Shown in pieces: positions 44,084 to 56,100 of a stretch of 64,000 nucleotides of DNA. Location: assembly GCA_037903475.1 (NCBI GenBank), contig JBAJFG010000047.1:4378001-4442000 (forward strand), in the 5' to 3' direction. The translations under genes and the position numbers were made by a program. The stretch comes from Ancylostoma caninum (Eukaryota; Nematoda; Chromadorea; Rhabditida; Ancylostomatidae). Numbering within the stretch: position 1 is the stretch's first letter; the number at the start of each line of letters is the position of its first letter. The notes below the pieces were generated by a model that had not been told where the DNA came from, did not search any database, and was given only the letters and a program-made list of their open reading frames with translations.

Positions 44084-47000
44084 TAGTATAAGTTGCTTTG
44101 CAACAATGGAATGAACCGCAGTTACATACGTGGGTATGTTCGCAAATGCAAAAAAAAACTGTTATTGAGATGAAAATTGGCAATTGCTCTATTAGTTATC
44201 ATATTACATATTGAGAAGAGCGAAAAATTATAAACTTTAAGAAATGATCAATAAAATAGTAGCTGATGACCTATTCCAATCAATATTGGACTGCTGGTAC
44301 ACATTGATTCTATAAAATTCAACAGACAAAGACTTTGGCGATAGATAGATCCTGAAAGGCAGAAAATTAAACAAAAACCGAAAGATCTACACCTCTACCA
44401 ACGCTGTTGTCAATAATGCGTCTTAGATGCTGTGTGGGCGGAGCTAGAAGCATATTGCGGCATGTCTATGAAGCATGGATGTGAGATGCCCCCTCTTCAC
44501 TTCTCTTGGAATCCAGAGTTTAATTCGGATAAACAGCTCTGTAGCGGACGTATTTCTCCAAATTTAGCTGGGAATCAAAATGGCTTTCTTCGTGCCAATT
44601 TTGTAGGACCAGCATTTTTGAAAATTTTCTTCAGAATCACAGCAGGAAACTATTCAGAAAATTTTCTTTCCGTAATTTTTACAAAAAACTTGAACTCCCG
44701 TGTAATAGTAGGTATTAGATGCTAGGAAGATTCTCTATACAGAAAAAAGCTTGTTCTGCTTTTTTGAGATAATTATTGGAGTAGTACATTTTTTCCGAGT
44801 GTAATGATTTATGACTCTTTACGGATAGCCCACATCTCCGCCGTACGTTTGTTGTTCGATCATTTCCGCTTGAGACAGGGTTCGATCCTTCTGTGAAAGA
44901 TGTATTTCGATGTGGCTGGCACGTTTCGGACAAGGATTTGAGGCAGAAGGCCCCGAGAGAAAAGGCTTGATGTGTAGAGAAGCCCAAAAGGAAAAGATCC
45001 GAGCGTTTAACGTCCACAAGTTGAAGCAACAGATGTGTGAATAGATTGGCAAACCGCCGAAGTCTTCGCAAATTTAGGGCGATATTCTATATTCTTTATT
45101 CTCAACATCGTCCCGCTGCGATGTGGAGAATAAAGAATAAAGAATAGTGACTCATGAGTGACTTATCTAACGGATATAGTGGCTTATCCGGCACTGTGAT
45201 TGTTCGTCCGGTAAGGTAGCTTTCTACCTGGTGAAATAGCGGTATACCTAGTAGTATAGCGGATTATCCCAAAGAGGCCAAGCCCCCATCACTTAGACAG
45301 CTTCTTCTTTGAGGTACTGAGTAAAATACCTCCTTATTTTTTCGTAATAGTGAAATAGGAATTCTGATGTGGAGCCTATGTGCTGTCGATCTCAGAAACC
45401 TTACGCATTGGATGTGATGCAGATTTCAAGATTCCAGAAGTTAGTGCTTAGGTATAGGTTTAACTCAAATTCGCTGATAGGCGGAATAGCCACAATTTCT
45501 GTACTTCAAAACAATTCCAGTAGTTAAGAGTGAAGCATACAAAAGAAGCGAAAACGTAGAGGCCTAGAAAAACTGTTCCATGTATGACTAGTTTGGAATT
45601 TCTAAAGCGGTAAAGTGATATTCGAGTGCGATACAGCACGGTAGCATTTCAATAGTAACTAACACATCGGAATTTTCCATAGGGAGTAGTATTAGAGTGC
45701 ACGGGTGCGTTGGTTACCTAGGTTCTAGCGGAATCTTGTGAAGAAAGACAATCTCTAACGAATTCCCATCCAAAGAGAAGAATTTCTCCTGGATTCACGG
45801 CTAATAAATTTCTAAGATGTCATGGCTTGGATTTCTTCTACCACAGCACTGGCAATGTGTGATGAACTATATGCTCTAGATCCTTTGGGTAATTTATAAA
45901 AGTAAGAGGCTCTCAGAGCTCAAAAGATCAACAGCAGCAGAGCGATAACAGACGTGGGCTGGGCGCGGCGGCGCGCGGCGCCGAACGGTGGAATGCGGGC
46001 CGCCGGCAGGAGACACTCTGGATTAAGAGCCGCGTGCTGTTTGCACGCTCACTGTGCCACTGAATGACTCTGACTGAGAACGAAAAGCACCACAGATCAG
46101 GCGGGTAGTTCACAGGGTCGGCACGCAAGGGCATGGTTCAAGCCTCACGTGGTGAGCAATTGATGAAAGGGAATAATTGCTCGTAACCGTATAGTGAAGA
46201 TGTTTACGACTTATGAGTAGGGTGATTATTGACGGTGGACCACCTCAGTTTTTGTCTGGGGTTACTTACAGAGTCCTTTAAGGCTAACTAACACTAAAGC
46301 CTCAGTAAACCAACAAGTGAGGCCTGCTGGGCTAGGATTCATTATTATTTATTACATGAGCCATGTCATGTCTATAACAATCAAAAATAAACGAAATACC
46401 TAAGAAAAACAAAATATTAGTGAACGACAACTGAAGGCAACATCAGAAAATTTTGATGAGCAGAGAGCTGAGGTTATTATTGCAGAAGAATGAAGAACGC
46501 TTCTGATATTGGAATTCAGCAGCAGAGATCTATGCTACTACTCTGTGAAAGTGATGCACTGCAAGAATTCATAATATGCTCGTGCTTTTTGATCCGCAGT
46601 TCATGATTGTCTTGGCTTTGTCATTGGGCCACAGAGAGATCTTCGTAGGTGGGACCATCTTGACTACCTTACTCTTTTGATTAGCAGAACGTGAGAACAG
46701 AAAGCAAATGGTGCTGTGAGGAACCAAACAGATGCGGTGCCTACGTTCATTTCTCACCTGGATTCATTCAAATGAATGGTCAGGTTTAAAAGATATTCGG
46801 GCACAGCAATAACCGCTCTGTTTGTGGGAGCAGTTGCGGTTCGAGGAGGATGTTGACTCACGGTTTCTGCTGTTTGAACCTACACTCCTATCAGCTGTTT
46901 AAATCTCCCGAATTCTCTCTGGGGCCTTTCTATCTCTACCTTCTGTAAGAAGGGTCACACTATGAATAATCATAATGCATAAACAAATAAATAAATAAAT

Positions 47001-47105
47001 AAAGCGAGGAACTAAGGGAGTTTCTCAGCAATGTCATTAATGATCTTACACTATCGGAAATTGATTGCCTTTTAGTCAGTCTGAGGTGAGCTGAAGCAAC
47101 TGACT
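44084..47105. other. Intergenic, repeat remnants
   Basis: Contains a hairpin at 45091-45138 and a stretch ending in an AAATAAATAAATAAATAAA tail (46984-47002), typical of a LINE 3' end in plus orientation. Open frames at 44432-45071 and 45928-46134 are not recognisable. Confidence 0.4.
45091..45138. repeat. Hairpin of 20-bp arms
   Basis: ATTCTTTATTCTCAACATCG (45091-45110) pairs with 45119-45138 with one mismatch over an 8-base loop. Confidence 0.7.
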
Positions 47106-47415
47106 CTAACTGATAAAAACTGTACTACAATACAATTTAATACAATTCAATTTCGCTCTCGGAGCAATTATTTTGGAACATCCTCCTCTTGTGATAGAGG
47201 ACCTGAACTCGCAGAAATCGTGAGGATTGAGACCGCATTTTCGATGCATGATTTTGTGAAACATGGTGAAATCAAATTTCCTCCTTCTAGACGTGAGAGA
47301 ATGTAATTTCAGATTAGCATTCTTACCTGTTGCGTAAGGAATTTTATCATAGAGATAGCCTATTACTCTAGTCATTAATTTTCTAGTCAAACTATTCTGT
47401 ACACTTTCAATTCAT
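47106..47415 (-). pseudogene. LINE reverse-transcriptase C-terminal remnant
   Basis: The minus strand reads VQNSLTRKLMTRVIGYLYDK, then LTSRRRKFDFTMFHKIMHRK, a short gap, and FCEFRSSITRGG. The pattern VQ..LTR.., L..RR...D..MF.KI.H, F....S.TRG is the recurring C-terminal segment of CR1-like and related non-LTR reverse transcriptases in nematodes. The open frame ends at 47106, and nothing recognisable of the fingers/palm domain lies upstream. It is a truncated dead copy. Confidence 0.55.
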
Positions 47416-48372
47416 GAACGCTTTCGATTCGTGAACGCATAACCATGCTAAATCAGGCTAGCAAACCAATTTTCCCTTCCTCCGTCTACTAGCACCATCT
47501 AGTCTTTACGATAAATAGTCACGCTAACCATCATTAGTTTGCTTCACCTTCGCTTCATGAATTCCAGCCCTGGCTTCACCGCACCCCAAAGGTTTGCTCA
47601 ACCGCATCCAGTTTAGCATGATTTTCATCCCCAATTTCTTACTTTACTGCTTCTGGCTTCATAGAGATTCTCTTCATGCTACATAAAGCGACCAGAACAA
47701 CGAAAAGGGGCTGGGGACCAGTTCTCGCCCCGCCCTGTTCTTTTCCTTGAATGCCTGCAAGGAGCATTCTTCGAGTCACTAGGGCGAGATAATCACTTAA
47801 CAATGGTCCAGACTACCAGATAAGGAATCTACGAAATCCTAACACGCGTCTCAGCTCGTAAGGAGTCTGCGGTTTTGTGGTGGGTGCAGCTCTTCCGCAG
47901 GATAATGTTTTTCTTCAAACGAAAAACGTAAGGAGGCACACAGGGCGCAGCACTAGGTGGTCAGTGTCGGGTGGGGAGTGCTAAGTCCAGTCGGATTCCG
48001 AAGTGGGCTACTAAGTACCTATACACTAAGGTCTTTCCAGGAAAAGAAGGTAGCACTAAAAAGTGACCTAAATAAGCGTTAGTGAGACGACGAATGATGT
48101 TTCAGCAAAAAATGCGTACCATTTGGCGAAGACAGCCTAAACCATCTCTAATTCAAGCTAAAATCCTCGAAAAACCGATCTTAGTACGGAACCGTTTGAT
48201 GCCGCTAGAACTCGTTGAAACTTGTTATAGGACCTGTCAGGTACAAGAAATTGTCATTGGAGCGTGGTTTTTTCTCTCAAACCTGGAACTTTCCCAGGAA
48301 ATTTCACTCGTTTGGGGAAGTGTTCCGATACGCTGTCAACTCCAAGAAATGCGCCTAGGTGGTACCAACTCT
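47416..48372. other. Intergenic
   Basis: No gene is supported. It carries a GGGGACCAGTTCTCG motif at 47713 that recurs at 48961 and in the hsf-1 intron. The plus open frame 48082-48420 runs into the following palindrome and is unrecognised. Confidence 0.4.
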
Positions 48373-48535
48373 CCCCCAAAGTGGCATCTTTCGTTTTTGA
48401 GAAAGCATCTTCGTTCTTGAAAAAAACCGTCATTAATGGCCAAAAAATGGTCAAAAACCACTTTTTGACCATTAATGACGGTTTTTCTCAAAAACGAAGA
48501 TGCTTTCTCAAAAACGAAAGACGCCACTTTGGGGG
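48373..48535. mobile_element. Palindromic MITE, CCCCCAAAGTGGC ends
   Basis: Arms of about 75 bp around a short centre near 48455. The left runs CCCCCAAAGTGGCATCTTTC and onward to CCGTCATTAATGG; the right is its reverse complement with few changes. Inside each arm CTCAAAAACGAA occurs twice in tandem. No target duplication was seen. Confidence 0.75.
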
Positions 48536-50164
48536 GATACTCGTTGGTATAGTGCGCATCTGCAGTCAAAATTCCAACATGATACGTCTCCTACAGGTTG
48601 AGCAACACCAGATTATCACTGGAGCGCACCAGAGTGCAGGGTAGGGATGGAGTAAATGGTTGAACAACGGTGGTCTTCAGCCACGAGTTTGATGGTCCTC
48701 CAGAAGTGCTTCTCTGAAATCTGCTTGTCTCTAACATCAGTAGACGGTTAGCGGTTGGCTACGCCCCGGACGCTGGTGCTAAGCCCCCTGAATCTGCAGG
48801 ACGCTACTAAGTCCTGGTGGTCAATGACCACCTGGTGCTGCGCCCTGGAGGCACATGAAACAACAAAGTAGGAGAGCAGCCGTCACAGTGCTCATTAACT
48901 GCTCAACAATGAGTTTTCGGAAACGCGTAGGTTTGCCAAAGTTTATTCAATGCTGCTTCTGGGGACCAGTTTTCGCCTAGTCATTAAGCCCCTAGTTTCT
49001 TTATGCTGGTATATTACAAAGAAATTGGGTCACAAACATTAGTTATGAAGCTTGGTAAAGATCCTCTTCCGCCAGGATGGGCCGGCAAAACTTTCAAATT
49101 TGCTTCATACAATGAGTAAAGATTCTGTGCTAGCTTATTCCTGTTCAACTTCAAACTTCTTTTACAGTTTTATTGATTCTTTATGAGTTCTTTTTTTTAA
49201 CACAAACCAAGTTGTAAATTAATCCAGTTTTTCTGCTAGCCATGCACCTATTTCGCCTGGCGCCCTCTCCACCCTCGCGAAGAAAAGTTTCTGCTTCTCC
49301 CACCAGCATGTTTCCATGATTATTTGAGCAACTTATTTCTCTGGAAATCAAAATCAATCCAGTGTGTTGTGGATAATGTCCCTCCGTATCTTCTGGGAAA
49401 AGCCCAGAGAGTTATTCATATGGAAAAAATTTCCCTCCCAATTCAGGATGCCAACTCAAAATTCGTAAGGGGACGCGAGTTCCATTTTGAATGCAAAATC
49501 CCTCAGAATTTCCTATCCCGCTATCAGAAGTGTGAAATGAAAGCAAAGAATGATGGCTCACCCGCGTGAATGCTAAAAAAAAAAGCCACAAATGTAAACC
49601 AGCAACCCCATCTGAGCTCGCGGCTAACGACGCGCCAGTTTACACGTGCTTGATTTCGTGGGGGGAACCACGAATGCGCGTAGGGAACACATACCCGCGC
49701 GTGCAAGCGCAACCTAAAGCAGCGCAACTTCTTGAATTTCTGCAGTGTTCCGCATGATTTCACTACTAATTATCAGTTTTCCGTCGCTAAAACACCAGAA
49801 TACACCAAAATCCCGAACCGAACAATTTCGCGTGTTGTTGGGGAGGGAAGGCGTCAAATCTGCAATGTGCACCGCAATTCGTAATTGCGAGACCACGTAA
49901 TTTTACGGTATTTCCTTGCAGTTGCTTGTGATGTTCTCAGTTCCTGGAATCCTGCAACAGCTGCTGTGTCATCCATGCGTAGTTCTGCTTGATGGTTGAC
50001 TCATTAAGTGCATTCACAGCAATGTTCCATGGGATATAGGTGGACCCTGTCTCATTCACCACCTCTTTTCATCTCTCTTAGCCTTTTTACATTTCCTTTA
50101 ATATTTAGTTGTTTCCTACTCTTTGATGTGCTTTCAATTCTATGTTCTGCTTCGATTTCCGATG
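48536..50164. other. Upstream region of the HBS1 gene
   Basis: No gene is supported. The segment 49555-49760 is GC-rich and repeat-like and shares AAGAATGATGGCTCACC with the TTAA element in the hsf-1 intron. The open frames 49324-49569 and 50008-50247 lack support, and the latter overlaps the true first HBS1 exon in another frame. Confidence 0.4.
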
Positions 50165-50179
50165 ATATTCCACTTACAG
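50165..50179 (+). promoter_or_regulatory. Probable trans-splice acceptor of the HBS1 gene
   Basis: ATATTCCACTTACAG ends four bases before the start codon at 50184. It is an acceptor without an upstream exon, as in spliced-leader-bearing nematode genes. Confidence 0.5.
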
Positions 50180-50183
50180 GGTC

Positions 50184-53100
50184 ATGTCATCACGGCGACG
50201 TGTTCAGAAGATCAGCTATTCTGAAGGTAAATTTTAAAGTTTCTTAAAAATCATTTTGGAAAATGTTACCACAGAGCTTTCTTTTAAGCTATTTCACCCC
50301 TGTATCTTACTAAAATCTTGCGTATTTGAAACAGAATTATAGAAGGTGACTGGTGACCGGATTCCTATTCTTTAGAAATTCTAACCTGGACCATAAGATG
50401 AATTCTACACAACATGCGCAGGCAGTCTGATCGTAATTTAGGCGTGAAATTAAATGCAGTGGCTGGCTGCAAGTACACCAACAATCGACGGCAAATCAAT
50501 AGTGAAGGCGCAGTTTGACTTGTTTAACATGTGAATGGTGATTGTTTTAGAGGAAAACTGCACCCCAAAACACATATGAATTTCGATCTACTTTCACGCG
50601 GAGGACAATTAATTATGCCAAGTTTGACGATAAATGTCACGATAAATGCGCGAGTTATGTACAGGAAATATAAGAATATTTCGATAAGTTGGCCCAAAAA
50701 CCACTTGTTTTGAATCATTAAATCAGTTGTGCGTACGCGTACAGAAATGAGTATTTATTTAACTTCTTCACTGGAAGGATGGTGTTGGTTAACGCCTAGA
50801 AGTTACATTTTTCAAGGGATACTCCTTGAAAACGGAGTTTTAGGTGTATTTATATACACAACAATAACAACTGAACTATGTATTAACTCTCCCCCCTCCC
50901 TCTCAACTTTTTTTTTCTTTCCCTAAAAATTGAAACAGACTCTAGAGGGCCTTCTAAGACACTAATATTCCTCTGAAACACGTCCAATCACTACTCACGT
51001 ATTAAACAAGTCATATCGCGCCCTTCAATATTGATTTACCGTCTAATATGGAGCCATTGGTGTACTTGCAGCCCGCCAATGCAATTGATTTCACGCCTGA
51101 ATTACGATCAGACTACCCGCGCCTGTTGTGTAGAATTCATCTTGTACCTGGACCTCACTTGAAGGGGGTTATTCTATGCTCTGATCGCGAAAATCGCACT
51201 AATCTCCTATGAGTGCACAAAAGGCATATTTCTCAGTTAAAAAATCGGTATGAAGCAGTGGCGGACGCAGAAAGTGGGCGGGAGGGGGGGCGTGGGAAGA
51301 AAAGTGGGGTCTCCGCCGTTTTGGGGACCCAGACGGAAAATAAAATTAATAATAATATTAATTATAATAATAAACAATAAATAAAAAATATATTAAAAAT
51401 AATAATAAAAATAAACAATTAAAAATAAACTAACACAAGATTTTTATTTGTATTGTAAAGTAATTTCGAAAATTTGGCGACCCATTCTCGGGGGGGGGCG
51501 CGCCCCCCCCCCCGCCCCCCCTGCGTCCGCCACTGGTATGAAGGTAATGCACGAAACGAATACTAAACGTATTGAATATTGGTAGACATCCTACATTACT
51601 AAATCCTTACGCTAAGTACAATTAAGAGTTCTAATTTTGTAAATTGTATGGTGATACATTCGCATTTTTTAAAGATTTGGACGATGATGACGACTATTAT
51701 GGACGCTCATATGAAGAGGAAGTGGCCATGTCTCCAAGCGTTAGTGAGTTGATCGGTCTTTCACATTTTTCGGCTTTCTTTCCTTGAAAGCACGAATTTG
51801 AGACGCCAGTAGAGCAATGACTATAGGTGCTGCTATGCGCATTTGGTCGATAGATCGATCGCCAATCAAGCTTTCTATTCCTTTGGGGTACGTAAATTGG
51901 TACAAGATCCACCTGAGAACATGAAACACTAACATTGGGTATCTTCATCCCCGAATCCATGTTCTTTACCTTGCATGATTTGTCAGTTTCTCGCATTTTG
52001 CGGGGTATCCTTGAAACTTCCGTGGTGTTTCGGGAACGGAAATAAGAAGTGCTGGAGAGCTTCTTTGCCAACCCAATAGAATAAGTGTAGTCCTGAAAGT
52101 TTTAGTGAGAAAAGCATTGATTTCCTTAGTATATCAGTCTTTACTGGTGCTTTCTGGTTTTTATTGCAATCAATTCGTTTAGCTGTTGAGCATCCATCTC
52201 TTTCAAAGAGTGCTGTTTTATTGTGTACTAATCAGTAAATGCTTAGTGAATCAAGGAGCAGATTGATGGTTCGGTGTTTTCTCATTGATAAAAGGGCAAA
52301 CGCTGAGTGACCTTCAGCTATAGTGTTTATAAGTCTCCATCCTTTCATTTGTTATGAAGGACAGAATCGCATTTCTGTGGGTGAATTTTTGGATGTGGTG
52401 CAAACATTCACACAGCTCGCGAGAAGATCAAAAATTTCTCTTGAGAAGGCTGATAGAAAAGAAGTCAGAACTTTCTGGAAAAGGTCTGTAATTTGAGGGG
52501 AATTAGCGAAAAAAAAAACTTGTTTATTGCAATACGCGAGTTTCCTATACTAGACCTTTTTAGCTGGATACATGTACCAACGCCAAAAAATGACGCCTGG
52601 CTTTACACTGGGAACGAAACTGAGCGAATTCATCCCAGAAGAACGACACACCCCTGACAAAGCTGACTACGACGATGAACAGATGTTCGATATGGATGTG
52701 GACGAAGGTCAGATCAGCCTGCTAGATATCCTCTCTTAATATTTTGTGTGCATTTATGGAATATTGTCCGTTTTAGTCAAAGAAACCCAACCAGAGCCAC
52801 CCATGGCTCCGTCGACGTCCACTGGACCAGCTATGTTGAGTGATGGACCACCTCCTGGATTGGGGTTCGATGAACCTCGACGGCCTTCTAAACCAATTGT
52901 GATATCCTTGGGGCCTATTACTGGGCATGAGGAGGAGAAGGTAAGCTGACGACGTTAACTCAGTCTTTCTTGTGCGTTTGGACGCCATACTAGCTGTTTT
53001 ATGAGTTACTTCTCTTCTCAGTATTCACTGCATTTGGAAGTATGCGATTCTTTCCCTCAATTAGTGTTAAACGTGACTTTTTTCTAAAATTTTCCTCCGA

Positions 53101-56100
53101 ATTTCATGTAATTTACTAAGCTCACTCCTTTGTTTTCTTTCCTCCAACTAGTATAAAATCTTGTCAATTGTTGGAAGATCTTTGATAACTGATCTTACCA
53201 GTTCTCTTTTAGCCAATGATCCCGAATATCACGAATCTGCGCGTCTCCGAACCGAATCGCAGTGAGTCGAAGTCACCTACAAGGAAGAAGTCTGCTATGA
53301 ACTCTTCTCTGGCGAATTTGCCGAGCAACTCCAGCAGTCACCGGTGAGACTTCTGCTCAATTTTACGCGGGGCTATGGGAAGGTTGTTGCACGTGCATGC
53401 GTCAGTTGTGCGTCAGAAGCACGCATCCGTTTGCGGAGGATTCTGACCTATCCTTCATCATACAGTTCATCCGCTTCAAACACACGCGTCTAGGATGAAG
53501 TGCCTTTATGGCCAAGGTCTTCCTATACACTTAATTTTCCGCTGATTCTTCCAGGCTGAGTCAGTTGGCAGCTATCACATCAGCGCCGTCGACACCAAGG
53601 AGAACGCGACGTCGTGAAGAGGGCAAGCAGCTGATCAATCTGGTTGTTGTTGGACATGTAGATGCAGGGAAAAGTACATTGATGGGACATTTACTTTACC
53701 GGGTAGGGCAGTTTTTGTGTTTTCTTTTTAGCTAAATTTCTGCGTTTTGAAATTGTGCTGGATTAACAGTTTCTTTTTATAATAATCCAAAAGAAAAAAC
53801 ATATTATAAGAGGCTTTCTGGAGCCTAGTTGAGCCGTTTCATGCTTTTATTTTAGCTGGGATGCGTGGATCAACGCACGATACACAAATACAAGCAGGAA
53901 TCAGCGAGATCCGGGAAAGCGTCGTTTGCTTTTGCTTGGGTGTTGGATGAGACCGAAGAAGAACGGTGAGTCCACGGCTTCTTCTCATGATATTTTCTTG
54001 TCTTTCCGTGGTATTAAGGGCTAATCTATTTTGGTCCTTCATATTCCGACAAATTTCAGTTCTGGTTCGATGTCTGTTTCCCACATTTTTCTTTGAAATT
54101 TTATTTACTCCACTGTACTAGCTCCTTATGAGGCAAATGCAAACAAGATCTATCATAGTCCAAATAAACTTTAAACACCGAGAACGTTTTGAAACGCGAC
54201 ATCAAAACATCGATGTCCCTGATACCAAATTGATGCCTTTTGGGCTAAATTTTAGAATACCATAATACGTTTTTCTTTCGAAATTATTATTTGAGGTAGT
54301 AGCAATATTCGTTAATGTTCGTGATGTGGAATGATGATCGCATTTTTACTGCCTATTTGTTGCTCTCGGAGATTTCCTGATCATTTTTCTTACAGAGCTC
54401 GCGGTGTAACAATGGATATAGCGAAGACTACTTTCGAAACGAATACGAAACGTGTTTTGTTGTTAGATGCCCCAGGTCATAAGGATTTCATCCCGAATAT
54501 GATTACTGGTAAGCATTTGATACTTTAATGAAGATACTGAATACTTTACTCTTAAATGGACGAAAAATGAATATATCCTTGGCAAAATAAATTCTTGAAA
54601 TAATGTAATGTATAATGTAGTGTAATGTTTAATCACAGTTGAAAATCACAGTTGTTGTGGTCCTCCATGTGATGATGGGTAGTGGGATCCAGGGAGTTTT
54701 TTCTCTCCTATGGTATAGTAGCAAAATGTAGACTTTCGATCAATCCAAGTTTGATTGTGTCAGGTGCCTCACAAGCCGACGCAGCGATTCTTGTTGTGAA
54801 CTCTACTGTAGGAGAATTCGAAACTGGATTTGAGAATGGAGGACAAACTAGGGAACATGCGATGTTATTGCGATCACTTGGTAAACTATGCCTATTTGTG
54901 GATTACTTTTACTGAGTTTATCGCACTTTTCAGCTAGAAGGGGCTAATCTGGTTGGTTTAGGTGTTGGGCAACTAGTCGTAGCTATTAACAAGTTGGACA
55001 CTGTCGATTGGGCCCAAGAGCGATTCAACGAGGTTGAAGCAGCGATAAAGTCATTCTTGACGAAGCAGGTGCTTCTTGTAAATTTCTTAATTTTTCCCGT
55101 TTTTTTTTTCGTCCCTGTTCCACCTTAAGTGGTTTCTTTTGCAGGCTGGATTTAGTAAAGTCCGTTTCGTTCCTGTCTCTGGACTTACGGGTGAAAATCT
55201 GTCAGAAAGGGTACCCGATGGTCACCCGCTTCGAAAATGGTACAACAAGGAGTGTTTGATGGAACTGATAGGTAGTTTTGGAGTTGTTTTTTCTCTGTTT
55301 TCTTTTAAAATTTCATTTGAAGATGTATGCTGTCATTTTACTTCCTGGATAATGAGATAATAAGTGGTTATTTCCATTTTTTTGATATTCTAAGAATCCC
55401 CTTCTAGACACGTTCTCCGCACCACCTCGAGCTAGTGATGGTCCTCTACGGATAGTTGTTAATGATGTTTTCAAGGTAAACTCCAAATTCTTGTGCGTAT
55501 ATATAGTTTAATCTACATATGTCCTCAACTCGGGTGTAGCTCTCTTTACAGAATCTGTTTGATAATTCGTGGTTTAGGCCACCACCACCCAACTGAGTCT
55601 GAGTGGCAAAATCGAATCTGGAGAGGTTGAGACTGGAGATAAGGTGTACATAATGCCCAATGCTGATGCTGCAGTTGTTAAAGGTATGATTTTTGAGAAC
55701 TATAGCTCTTTATAATCATCAGATGCCAAAGGAAAAACATTTCAGCTTGTTCGAATGATAATGGTGGAGCAGTTGATAGCTGTGTGGCCGGTGATCATAC
55801 TCTTCTGACTCTTAATGGCACTTTCGAACCGGATACGATCCATGCCGGGCATGTAATTGTACGAGGAGGAGCGGTAACTGCTATTTACACATTTATTCGA
55901 GGATTCTTGGACTTGGGGAACATATGGGACATAAAAGTGCCCTTTTAGGATGCCCTGATGCCTTGTCGTCGGTTTGCTGCTAGGATTGTTGTGTTTGATG
56001 TGGTTGTTCCAATTATGAAAGGAACGAGAGCCGAGTTATACTGCCATTCACTCTGTGAACCATGTACGATAGTGAAACTTGTATCATCGATCAATAAGGC

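Noticed and set aside
51697..52071. Minus-strand 124-codon open frame over HBS1 exon 2 and intron 2
   Set aside because: It overlaps an exon that is well supported on the plus strand and has no recognisable product.
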